Positions 12,601 to 55,800 of a stretch of DNA of 64,000 nucleotides are shown piece by piece. The notes beneath the pieces are model-generated. The model was not told the origin of the DNA and searched no databases. It worked only from the letters and a program-made list of their open reading frames with translations. Source of the DNA: Acanthaster planci (taxonomy: Eukaryota; Echinodermata; Asteroidea; Valvatida; Acanthasteridae); the NCBI RefSeq assembly GCF_001949145.1, contig NW_019091363.1, forward strand, positions 461,555-525,554, read 5' to 3'. The first letter of the stretch is position 1; the number at the start of each line of letters is the position of its first letter. Made by a program: the position numbers and the translations under genes.

Positions 12601-13690
12601 TAAATTCTATGAACTTTAATGAGCAATTCAATAATATTGTGTACAAACAGTGAAATATGCACCAATATTTCCATTGTAAAGTTAATTTTTGTGTATTTCT
12701 AAATAAAGGCAATGATTTTTCCAATTAATATTTAATAAATAAATAAAGCAGCTTTTGCAATGCATAGACAAAAAGTGTGTTCACTGCACCATTGAAGTTA
12801 CTTATGTACACCATCTCATTATAAAAGGGAGAAAGAGAGGAACGAATGCAAAACAAAAATTGACGGTTGATAGTTCAAGTACTTTTGAAGATTGATGATA
12901 TGTTTGCTGTTGAGCAGTTATCTTCATTCCAACTCTTGTTTCAGCTGCTTCGTCAACGTGTATTTCCGCAGCCTGGCTGATCACTCGGCAACCAATGACA
13001 CCAGCCGTTTCCCCTTCCTGGTCCCGGGTGTTATAGCGGCACTTGCTTGCAGGTGGTTATCACACCGCCGACCCATCTTGAAGTAGAATTGACGACATTG
13101 TCACACTCTTTCGAAGTGCTGTTTCTTCACACGTATACGTTGCTTGTTTCGTTGATTGTGTGCATAGTTGAATTTGAATGATTTTAGGCGTCGCGGCTTT
13201 TAATTTATTCAAAGCGAAGTCCTTCCCCTCTGTGCTTATAATGAAAGTTTGAGCAAGAGAATATTCAGAGTCTGCGTTCAGAATCTGTTGCTGAGCATGG
13301 TAGAAAACCAGCACAGAGCCTATGGCATTCAACCTTTTTAGAGGTATTTGTGTCAGATGCGAAGTACCGCACTACCAGCCCGATATCCAACATTGGGGAT
13401 CTACTCCCACAGAGTGTCAGTTCTCAAATTACTGCTCAGAATTAACTCAACATTTCCATATTGAGATGTATATTTGTTCAATTTAGGCAGAAGGCTGACA
13501 ACCAAAAGAAACGAAAGAATATACAAGAGTTATCAAGTAAGACACAAATGAGAAAAACAGAAGCAAATACGGACGTGTATTAAGAAGACAGCTTAATGTC
13601 TTATCAAGACAAAAACTAGACAGGCCAAACTAACAGGTCATATTAAAGAAGGAATTTGTCGCTATTTTCTGCATTTTGTCACGTGCGTGA
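9700..13690 (+). other. KLHL8 3' UTR and intergenic spacer
   Basis: No coding exon was recognised between the KLHL8 stop and the receptor 5' region. Candidate poly(A) signals AATAAA occur at 10459-10464 and 12702-12707, with a cluster at 12734-12747. The actual 3' end cannot be decided from sequence alone. The stretch includes a foldback at 11245-11347. Confidence 0.55.
11245..11347. mobile_element. Foldback/MITE-like element, family A copy 1
   Basis: Arms of about 42 bp: gaattacttggct..tgaaattac..gagtctatgg on the left is mirrored on the right by cccatagagtc..gtaatttcaag..agccaagtaattc. The centre is about 20 bp and GC-rich (tggctgcggcca). A related copy lies at 56174-56272. No target-site duplication could be fixed. 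Confidence 0.7.
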
Positions 13691-14213
13691 GCTTTTTCAC
13701 GTATTTCAGTTCAAGTCAATTTAAAAGACTGCGGTAAACCCGGATAACAGCCCACTCGATCGGACACTAAATCTCCCTCACCTCGTCACCCCCTCCTCTC
13801 CCCTCGAAAACCAGGCTTAAATTTAACTTTTGGGGTTTGTGTTGAAAGAACGCATTGTGAAACTTTTCAACAAACCTATTACCGCGAGCAGGTGTTTCAG
13901 ACAGTCGACATTCAGCATCGGAAGCGCGGTTTCTCCCGTGCGCACATCCTCTTCAAAGCCACTATTTGCCTCCCATTGTTGTTGCCATGGTTGCATCCCC
14001 TTGGTCCCGGTAACGACCGACAAAGGCTCCGACCAGCTCCCATTCTATCTACGAAGTCTCATCAGTCACCACTCGTGTATAGCCCGCGGTGCCCTGTCAC
14101 AATTTGATAGTTCTCTCATCCGCAAGCCAGAATTCTTCATTATTGTTGCATTGCCATTAAAACGCAGTTTGTGCCCGCGAGGGTTTTACCGCGGGGCCCC
14201 TAATCATCTCGAG
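13690..14213 (+). promoter_or_regulatory. Probable promoter/5' UTR region of the adhesion GPCR gene
   Basis: Local CpG density rises sharply over about 13690-14240 compared with the flanks, just before the first exons of the receptor gene. No TATA box stands out. It contains a 189-codon frame with no ATG before 14214, which I take as 5' UTR or chance. The transcription start cannot be placed. Confidence 0.4.
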
Positions 14214-14286
14214 ATGGAGGAAGGGGTTAACAGGACAACCGCCCCTGGGCATCCGAGCTTTGTCTCCGGTGGTCTCAACACACTCT
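14214..14286 (+). CDS. Possible upstream first exon of the adhesion GPCR (alternative start)
   Basis: The ATG at 14214 has a good context (gag before, G after). It opens 24 codons ending at a strong donor, ctct|gtaagt. Splicing to the acceptor tctctctag|atcagcaa at 14643 keeps the frame into ATG 14651. This would add 27 residues before the hydrophobic signal sequence. If the downstream ATG is used instead, this exon is 5' UTR. The splice pair looks real, but its coding status is uncertain. Confidence 0.5.
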
Positions 14287-14650
14287 GTAAGTTGCACTAT
14301 TTTTGTACACGTCGTGTAATAATGCGGATGATTGGCAAATGTACGCTTCAATTTGGATCTCACAAAACCATTAACTTTTGTCCTCGCATTCATTTCTGAC
14401 GCAGCTGTCTATTTGGCTACCGACACCTAATGCTTGCATGTTCAAGAGTCTGGTCATTTTAACATTAACTAGTTCTCCGTCTCCTTTCGAGCTTGCATCA
14501 CAACTTCCAAACTTGGTAGAGACAACATACTGCTGGCCGTTTGATGATTCTATTCAGTTCAAATATCCGTGCCACTCCAATTGCAGTAAAATCTGGTTAT
14601 CGCGCACAGAAGTGTTGTAACAAGCCTTGGTTGTCTCTCTAGATCAGCAA

Positions 14651-46434
<31,784 letters not shown>

Positions 46435-46668
46435 TTTAAGGGTGGTTGGAGTCTCAAGAATTCACCCGGTTTGACATCCTATCAACCAAATCAAAACACC
46501 ATAACCAAAGTAACAAATATCAATTGATAAAACATACTCTTTATAGTGGGTTTGCGCAGAACTCAAAATTGTGGTTTTTCTACAAGCCTTTAACAGGACA
46601 CAGAATTTGGATGTGTGGTCCTAAGTTAAAGTGACCAAAATAGAGAGCCCTATTTTTGAAATCGAATC

Positions 46669-46674
46669 AATAAA
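46669..46674 (+). terminator. Candidate poly(A) signal of the aGPCR gene
   Basis: AATAAA about 235 bases after TAA 46432. It is the nearest canonical hexamer; use is not proven. Confidence 0.4.
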
Positions 46675-48810
46675 GTGCCAAGTCAGTGGTAATTACCTTG
46701 TTGACCATAGTGAATCTTTGCAAAAAGTTTAAATTGCTGATTTTCATGAATTGCTAGGGAGCTGCAAGTTTGCTGAAACGATTTGAAATCATTGATTTGG
46801 ATCACTGTGCAGATAACAATAATCCGTACATCACTTGGCTCTTATCTGCACTAAAACTATCCCCAAATACCGCTGACTGTTTTTGTTCAATGCAGTGGAG
46901 TTCCTCACCAGATATCATGACAATAACCTTTCATCAGCATTGTTAATCAAACAAGCAAAAGAACCACATTGGAAATATGACTTGAACTCCTTTTTATGAA
47001 TTTTAGTTTGATCAAAGAAAAATTTCGTACTGAAAGGGCTCTCCAATTGGTGGAGGAAAATTCATTTTAATGGATTTTTTTCAATATCATAGAACGTATG
47101 GTCTGCTTTTTAAGCTGCGTCAGCTATATTTTTCCAGCTAATTAAATACTGAGCTGTCGGTGGAAATAACCTGATACTTGAAAATAGCTTGTAGAGAAGG
47201 GCTTATGGTGCATCATTCAAGGTTTCAATGACTTTGCTTCTGTTAGCCGGACATTGCTTCACTTTAATTTTGACCCAAAGCACAAAAACAGCAAAATTCT
47301 AATATTGGGGCTTAATATTAAATACGTTATTAGACTTTGTGAAGATACTCTGTCAAGCAGTGTTTAATCCGTCATAACTCAAACACACTGAAAATAAAAA
47401 TGAAAATTGGACTTAGATATTGAAAACTGAATTGTGTATTTAGAATCTGCAAAGAAAAACATATAAATTAATATATGTATATTTGATTTAAATCAATTAT
47501 TTATTGTGATTTTGTTACCACTCAAATAAGAAGAGGGGAAAATGTGTAATGTTAGCAATATGGATATCATAGAGTTCTAATATTCATGTATACTATGTAT
47601 GATTCATTTAGAGGTATCATGAACATAAGCACAAAGAGTATAGATTAAGAATAACTCAAGTGTTGGAACTTTCTTCAAACTCAAAGTGCTTTGGCAGTTT
47701 ACTGGAATGTGCCTTGAATTATCCTAGAGTACTGGTTTTTTGAACGTACCTAGTTCCCTTAGTTTCTATTAAGAAAGCGCACCTAGTTTGAATGTTCCTC
47801 GTCATACCCTGTGTATATTTTCCCGTTTTAGCCTTTACCCTTGTACCATTCATAAATCATCAAAATGGAAGTTTTTTTGCATTTGACCCTTATTCAATCC
47901 GTCCATCATATTGTTTAACTCTGTAAGACTCACTTTTGAAATCAAATGTTAGGTCTCCTGCACAGACGGTTGCATATTCCACCTCTGAAAATACAATTTA
48001 TTTGTCAACTTGTTAATTAAAAAAATTTTGGATTTGCACACTTTTCAGGTAGCAGAGTTGGATTATTGAAAAGAACAGCAGTGTGAATAGACCGTTAAAT
48101 AATAATTCTGAGTTAAGTTGTAATTAATTATTCTAATTAACAGCTACATATACTTAAAAGGCATCAGATGCACTCGAGGAAATACACACAAAAAAAGTAA
48201 CTACCAATACGACTGTTCATCATATTACAATTTCCAATTGTGCCCAGTTTAAGCTATTTAGTGCTTTTATCAATTTGTCTGAAGTAAAGTTAGTATGAAA
48301 TGTGCATCATTTAGCAATAATTCGTTCTTTATTTCCTAGGTATTTTGTTGATATCTGACTGACTGTTGGCCTATAACGTCATTCCAAATATCATATGTTT
48401 ATTTCGAGAAGTCTACTTGAAATTCGTGCAGTTTAGGGTGAGCAAAGACGATATCTCTATTCACACTTCATGTTGAATAAGAAAGGAAGGAATTTTCCTT
48501 CAAAATTAAGTTCTGTAAGCATTTCATCATAGATGCAATTAGAAGAGAATCAGTTCTTCTGTAGGCTAGGCCCTGTAGGTTGCGTGAAAGCAAGCATGAC
48601 TTATATGGGCTTAGGCATAATAGGTAGGCCCCCTTTGTCTCATCTGTGGAGAGCACCATATGAAAAAATAAAAATTAATGTCAAATCATCCCGTAACAAA
48701 TGCTGTACACCGTACCGTCTCTCGTTGACCAGTGTATAAAAATGTCTCATATTGGGACTGTGCTTCGATGTATGTGGGTCTACCTCTTCCCAACAAAATT
48801 CCCCATCCTA

Positions 48811-48971
48811 GAAAGTAGGTTTGTGGTAGCACCATGGACGTGTCTCTTTTGTGAGGAGATGACGAGCAGAGCATAGGCCTACTGCTCGAAACGTCGAGTA
48901 CCACTGGTTCTTTTCAGAACCGCAAATACTCATAAGAGATACGTCCATGGTGCTACCGCAAACCTACTTTC
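48811..48971. mobile_element. Foldback element with CGAAACGTC core
   Basis: gaaagtaggtttgtggtagc..catggacgt..gtgag on the left is mirrored by ctcat..acgtccatggtgctacc..aaacctactttc on the right, arms about 43 bp. The centre has a 7-bp stem (cgagcag/ctgctcg) followed by aaacgtc, and a second hairpin, ggttcttttcagaacc. Confidence 0.78.
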
Positions 48972-49493
48972 TATTATACCTCTTCACCATGCAAACCTTC
49001 AAGACTTATCTAAAATACCCCATCCTTTAATATTTGCCTTGAGAGCAGTAGAGCTATTTTAAGGTAATGCCAGACGCACTTGGTAGAAAGAAAATGGGCC
49101 AGAAAAGCGGATTGAAAAAGAAATACCCATTCAGGAATTTAGGTGCATTGCAAAAATGGGGGAATTTCAGGGTTATCCTAATCATTCCCTTTAGCTTTCC
49201 AAGCTGCTTTGCTTCTTTCCCTGCTAATTTAAACAAGAGAGCCAGGGTAATTTTACCACTCTTTCTGTTTGTTTGAATTAGTGCACTGAACTTGAAAACA
49301 AGTTAACTTGACACAGAAAGGCGATTCAAGCTACAAATTTAAGTTTTCCAGCAGTCATTATCAGGAAGTTTATGGTAAAGGTTCCCTCATTGAAATAAAT
49401 CATCTTCGCAAAAGTTAATTATCGACAAGTTAACAATAAAATAACGATCACATTAATCTTAGTTGAAGCAAGATCAAACGGCAACTCTTTTCA

Positions 49494-49743
49494 TGACCGC
49501 GGAACACCAAAGAAAAGCTACGGACACGTGGCGGGCATGGGTAGGCTATAGGGAGGCGGGAGGCGAGGCGGCTAGCGGTTTCCATAAAGAGCGCCCTCGT
49601 GCAACAACCAATCGCACGAGGCCACATTCTCTTCTGCAAAAGCTAGGTTCCCTGATTAATTCGTAGTGAGTGGAAGTGTAGCGCGCTCAGGGAGTAAGTC
49701 CGTATTTTTGTGCCGACGGAAGAGAGCACCAAATTTTGGCAAA
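49494..49743 (+). promoter_or_regulatory. SPCS3 promoter/5' UTR region
   Basis: GC- and CpG-rich stretch just before the SPCS3 ATG (for example gaggcgggaggcgaggcggc near 49551). It contains an E-box/UPRE-like cacgtgg at 49525-49531 and the ERSE-like element at 49608-49626. No TATA box is evident; the transcription start is not determined. Confidence 0.55.
49608..49626 (+). promoter_or_regulatory. ERSE-like element (CCAAT-N9-CCACA)
   Basis: CCAAT at 49608-49612, exactly nine bases, then CCACA at 49622-49626. The ER stress response element is CCAAT-N9-CCACG, so there is one mismatch at the last base. It lies about 118 bases before the SPCS3 ATG. An inverted repeat, cctcgtgc (49595-49602) / gcacgagg (49614-49621), overlaps it. 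Confidence 0.45.
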
Positions 49744-49886
49744 ATGAACACCGTTTTATCCCGAGCGAACACAATATTTGCCTTTACGCTCAGCGTCCTG
49801 GCAGCTCTCACGTTTTGTTGTTTTCTGACGACGGCTTTCGACGGCAGTGTTGCCCCATTTTACGTGGAGACATCGAAACATCTGGT
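49744..49886 (+). CDS. SPCS3: SPCS3 exon 1: membrane anchor
   Basis: ATG 49744; donor ctggt|gtgagt, phase 2. It encodes [14 protein letters not shown], the hydrophobic anchor and [12 protein letters not shown]. Confidence 0.95.
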
Positions 49887-52800
49887 GTGAGTACGTTTGT
49901 GCATATTGTTGACATGGTTGATGACCTGGCTTGCCGGGGGGGGGTATTGTAATACTTGGGGACCCCAGTTTTTGTAATTTTAATCTTGCAAAACTGGTGA
50001 GACCCCAAAAAACAAATGCAACACTCTCTTTTTGCGTTGATCCTATTTTTTTGAAATTCCAAATACATGTAGTAAATTGTGAGAAAATGTGACTTTCTTT
50101 CTGATGAGGCCACATTCCGGATTTCCGTCCGGACAATTTTGAAAACCCATGTCATGAGGCTGTTTTTCATTATTCATTAGTTGGTGTACATACTGTAATG
50201 CAAATTGGAATGTTCTGTGTGCCATGTGTCAACAGGTTAGAATGCTCACAGACTTCCCTCATAATTTCCCTCAAAACTCAAAACCCTGCCCGTTTTTTAC
50301 AACATCAACCTTACAGTTATTGAGCATGATGTCACAGTCTTCTACCAAAGTGAATTCAAAAGCTAAAATGTAGCTTGCCCTTCTAGCATAGGAACAGGGT
50401 CTCCATATTTACAGTTCCCATGAACCGGGGGAGGGATAGGCCTAAAGCTTGGACACAAATTTATCAAATTGTGTATGATTCATAGTAGCAGTAGGCTACT
50501 CCCAGAACTGTGTTATCCGACGTCTGCCTGCTCCTGTGAACCTCCCAGAAAACGAACCTTTTCTGCCATAGCATCTCATTGCCACCCAATGACGATTTGA
50601 CAATTGCACCATTGCCGTTGCCGTCACTTCAGCATGCCGTTGTGTTCATCACATTGTGCATGTGTCAGGCCAGCTAATGGCCGAGCTTGCTTCGCATTTT
50701 CAGTTTGACATTGTCGGAGGTGGGGAATGGCATCTTGTGTCCATTGTGATCTTTTCACTGCCGTTGGATGTGAGTGCACGTGAGCGCGCTGTCATACATT
50801 GAGCAATTTCTGTGGAGCTTGCATGTGGCTGCAGGCAGCAATCTTCTTGCACTCAGGACACGTGAGCACTTGGCTATTGCTTGTCATTCTTGCCATTCGG
50901 GTATTAATAATGAGGAGCCCTGTGATTGGTCAGTGTGACCCTTACATGTAGCACACCGCAGCCAACTGCCATTTCAACCAGTCAAGCCAGTCGTGGCTAA
51001 GAATTACACACACATATACGGAAAGTGGCTGCAGCCAAGTTCCATATCTTGTGTATCAGTTGCAGCCATAGTCAACTATTTGGTTGCGGCTTGTCTTCAT
51101 AAGTACACACGTGAACCACATGATTCTTGGACTCTGATTGGGAAATATTTGCACCTTTTTTTGAAAATATACTTCACTTTTTCAAAAAATATACTTCATG
51201 GCATTTGTAAAAATCAGCACCGTTTTGATCCGTTTTTTTGTGATACAAGTTATGAAGGTATATATGCTGCCTTACATAGAACTCTTGGGGGGAATGGAGA
51301 GGCATTTCTGTGGGTATATGATGGTCACAAATCCCTGTGCATGCCCTCATGTAGTGCCTATGGCAAAAAAGGCTCATTTTCTGTGGAGTTTGTGGGAGCG
51401 GGACGAATGTCGGACCCAACAGTTCTGCGGTAACGGTCAACGGGTATCAACACTACAATTAGACCTATTGTTAGTGGCTGGTATAGATGGCTTATTACGG
51501 GAACCACAACATGATAGTTGGCACGATCGGACAATAAGTATTGCCAATCTAGCCTGTATTTGTGACCCGTTTTGTAAAAATGAGTAACGTCTCCAGAGCC
51601 ACTTTTGAGTGAAAGGCCTTTGAAAGAATCTTGCACAGTGTTAAGCAACAGGAATCCTCAACGTTTTAATATCTGCACAGTGTCTATTTCCAGAGCCACT
51701 TTTGAGTGAAAGGCCTTTGAAAGAATCTTGCACAGTGTTTAAGCAACAGGAATCCTCAACGTTTTAATATCTGCACAGTGTCTATTTCCATTCTACTAAA
51801 CTGAGTGACACATCAAAAGAAGAAGCTCAAATTCCTCAATCTAATACAAAGTAAAACTCACAAGTAGCTCCGGAGACTTGTGACTCATTTTTACAGGGCG
51901 GGTTATGTGTGTTTAAGCCCTCGTAACAGTTGTGAAATTATCTACAGAAGTAGACAGCAACCAGTTTAAAAGTGCCAAAATATAGCCATGGTATATGGAC
52001 AAATGATGGCTTTTATAAAAGGAAGAGGCATTGGCGACAAATTTGTTGGGTGTAGTCAGTACATGTTTACGATTTATCAATCATGTCCATATTGTTGCAT
52101 GGCTGCTCAATCTTGTGGAACAATGTGTCAGTCCTTTTGCCACGAGCCAGTCTCCTTGTCTTTTTAATTAACAGCTTTTGGGGAGCATTTTGTCAAAAGG
52201 GGAAATTTAAAGTCTGAAATATCAGACAGGATCGTCGGATAATGCAGCACTATTGATTGATTTGATCGACTGATCACAGCTAACAAATCCATTACAAGTC
52301 CATGATATTGCTACATAATCAAGTTGTGGGAAATCCCCTGAAAAATTTGGCAAAAAATCTATATAGATAGTCACATTTATTGAATGTCATAAATACCATC
52401 AAGAGTTTACTCTTCTGTTAAATCTGTTTTTCGTAAGTGATGAACACATTCCCTCTTCGAAAATAGCCGAAAGTTAACAGGAGCTCCCTTTATAAACCTT
52501 TTGGAGTCGTGTTAGTACCGGTACATGTAATATGACTTTTAAATGCTGGGTCTAAAACTTGATTTACATGTATACTGATAGACCATAGGATGACAAGGAA
52601 AAAGGCCTATTTTTGGAGATCCGTGGTCCCCATCGTCAGACCACATAAAACTTCATACGTGGGGGGGGTTCAAGTGTGCTGAATCCCACTTTTACTGTTG
52701 CCAAGCTGTAAACGTGCATATTGTCATGATATTTATGTAATATTTATCCGTTAATCATATTAAGAGCAACAACTGTGGTACACAACCTGTCAATAACAAA

Positions 52801-55800
52801 GTTTTAATTTCTCCCCAACAAGGCAAAGTTTTACCTATAAGTAGAGCACGCACTTGGTTTAAACTTCTAACAAGGGATCTCACCAGACAGTAATAAGGTG
52901 GGCGGAGTTTAACACCACCCCCAATTTTACCTTTGACAAATTTTACCATTATCAGCATCTTCTGTAGTTTTTCTGCCATGGGCCCGTTGTATTTTATTTA
53001 CGTTGCAAAACCTCTGGTAGCAACAACGGTGATAACCGGCTTCATTTGGCCAGGGCCGGAGTGCCGAATCGTTTGCCACGTCGCTCTAATTCACATGGTG
53101 TACATGTATTTGGGCAAACTTTACAACAATTTTGGCCTCAACTGAGTCAAGAATCTGCATCTTCTGGTAACCGCAGCTGATAAACTTACTCCAACTTGAA
53201 CTTTTAAAAGCTACAAGCTTTCCAAATTCATCTGTGTAAACATGCATACAACAAAAATTCGGCTGCGTTTCCGACGAAACCTCATCCTCTACGGTCGCCG
53301 CCATCTTGGTTAGCGTATTATAGTACGAAGACGTGAAAGAGGATGATCAGTGAGGAATTACATTGGTTGATACTGGATGATGTAATCCTTATTTGCTTGC
53401 TTTCTGGATCGTAAAACCATTGCTAAATTTAATATATTCTTGACTTGTGCAGGTTTTTTTGAAAGGCAATGTTCCAAATCAGATTTTTTGTAATATTTAT
53501 CTGACAGATATTGTGTAACATTTTGAGCGATCATCCTACGGTCTATGAAGTTTGATGTTTAAATGAAAGATGACTAACTGTGTACTTTTCCATAATCCAC
53601 AGAAAGAACGCATACAACCAAAATGGAGAAAAGGTGGACCGTGGCCACATCACCTTTGACCTGACCTCTGACCTGGACCCTCTGTTTAACTGGAACACCA
53701 AGCAGCTGTTTCTTTACCTCATGGTGGAGTATGAGACACTACAAAATGTAAGCACAGATAGAGGACATTCTAGAAACTTCACTTCTCACTGCAAAACTGC
53801 CGAATTAAAAAAAAGCCTTGAGCCATTTCCAAGGATGGATTGGCGCCGCGGAGATGTTAATTAATTTTGGATTTTTGCCCTGCCTGACATGTACTACAAC
53901 ACTGTATACCAGTGTTGTAGGTCTCGAGACCTGGTCTTGGTCTCGGATGTCGTGGTCTCGGTCTCGACCTGCAAAAGTCTCAGTCTCGAAGTCCTGGTCT
54001 TGGTCTTGAAGGAGTAGGTCTCGGTCCCGGTCTTGGTCTCGGACATCAAGGTCTCGGATACAACACTGCTGTATACTCAGTGTTTGCTCCCCGAAGGTTT
54101 GTGTCGTAATACGCGTCGGGCAGGGCAAAAATCCAAAATTAATGAAGCCTTGAACCAGTTTTACACAATACAGAGTTTTAGTGTCGTCACTACTTTTTTT
54201 GTAGGAGGGAATGGGATTTATCAAGCAACCCCATCATGAATGCACAGTTTTCTGGGATTTGGAATTCATAAAATTACCAACATTATTGTTTTCAAGTATT
54301 GCTTGCTCTACCATCCATTGTTATTGTTGTGGTAATAGTTTTTAGATTAAGTGATTGCCCAATCCTTAATAAAATTCCTTTGGTAAATGACACAGAAGAC
54401 AACACAATGTATTTTAAAATTCGTTACAAAGATCTACCTCCCTTCCCTCCTCCTTTGAAAAATTCCCCTCGCTCTCCTGGATTGGACCTTCCCCCCAACA
54501 TAAAATTTAAAGGAAGAAAAAGAAGAGCTAATTATAGAAATAGTCTTCCTCTCATTCACTTATAATGGCACCCCCCCCAAAAAAAACCCCATTTTGGATG
54601 GGCAAGTTTTTATAGTTTCTCTGATATGTTTTGCTCTTTTTCATCCCAGAAACTTAACCAGGTAGTGCTGTGGGATAAGATCATTGTCCGAGGAGGCAAA
54701 GCTAATCTGGACCTCAAGAATGTCAACCTGAAATATCCATTTTACGACGACGGTAGTGGTTTAAAGTGAGTGTAAGAAATTACATAAAGAGCCTGCTGGT
54801 GGCTTAGTGGCAAAGTTCTTGAAGTTACTTTTTTTCATTAGTTCAACCTTGGTAGGAAATTTAGGCTGCAGGAATAGACTAACATCCCCTGAACAAAGTA
54901 AGTAATGCGTTGGCAGGACAACATATGCCTAATAGCTCATTTTGTGTAGTGCTTGTCGAACAGCAGGCCTCAAGTTCAAAACTCTCTCCAGTCAATTGAA
55001 AAAATGCAGGGGTTAAACTTTCTGTCTCTGTAGTAGTTATCTCCTTCCGAGGCACTTCAGGAATCCCAGAAGTTGACGTTGACAATTTCAGAATGATTTG
55101 AATTTAACTTGAAAATTGGAAATACGAAGTCTAGAACTCGGAGTTCTCCTAATTTAAAAGCAAGTGAGGGCAATAGGTAATGAGGAACGCAGGGCGTTGT
55201 TGGAATGAGTGGATTCGGCTCAGACTTCGGTTTCCCTGGTGCCAGCCGTTTTGAAATAGCGCTGGAAACTACGTGTACGAGCTCAGACTGCAACCAGCAA
55301 AACTGCAGTCTAAGCCAAATCCACTCGTTTTGAAAACGCCCGTAGTCACATGATACTTAGGAAAACAAGGTCAAGTGAAAATGCATGTGCACTGCAATCT
55401 TTGCTGGAAGTTCAGCCCCTAGTTTTTGTAGCCAAATCACCTTTAGTAACAATAATAACGGGTATTTATAAAGCATACATGGAGCCAGTGATTTTCTGTT
55501 TCAAAAATGGGTATTTTCTGTTTTGCCAAATCTCGAATTCCACTTCAGAAATTCAAATTCCGTTCCATACTTTCGTAAGCATGAAATAGGAGAGCATGTT
55601 TTAACTATGCATGGAAACCATTTGCCCAACTACACCCCCTCCCAAAAAAAAGAAAGAAGAGAAACAAAAATAACAACAATATTGTTTGGAAATACCCTGC
55701 AAAGATTCCAACTTTGTTCTATAATTTCTGTAGTGAAAATTTAAAAAAAAATCCAGACAATAAATACTGCACACTCCACCCCGTGATTTCCCACCGGCGC

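Larger units (their letters stand above)
46435..49493 (+). other. aGPCR 3' UTR and intergenic spacer
   Basis: AT-rich. The first poly(A) signal AATAAA is at 46669-46674, about 235 bases after the stop. Others follow further on (for example near 47391). It includes the foldback at 48811-48971. No other gene was recognised. Confidence 0.6.

Noticed and set aside
13985-13998. RFX X-box-like gttgccatggttgc near the receptor promoter
   Set aside because: Only the left half fits the X-box; the right half is ttgc instead of the required caac-type half site.
13830-14399. 189-codon open frame upstream of the receptor
   Set aside because: No ATG before 14214, no recognisable domain and CpG-rich composition. 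Only the 14214-14286 part is kept, because it splices in frame with the receptor.
49666-49743. Upstream extension of the SPCS3 frame
   Set aside because: The frame is open but lacks an ATG, and the protein from 49744 begins exactly like known SPCS3.
51174-51648. Overlapping open frames on both strands in SPCS3 intron 1
   Set aside because: No splice pattern fits SPCS3, no domain is visible and the frames overlap on opposite strands.
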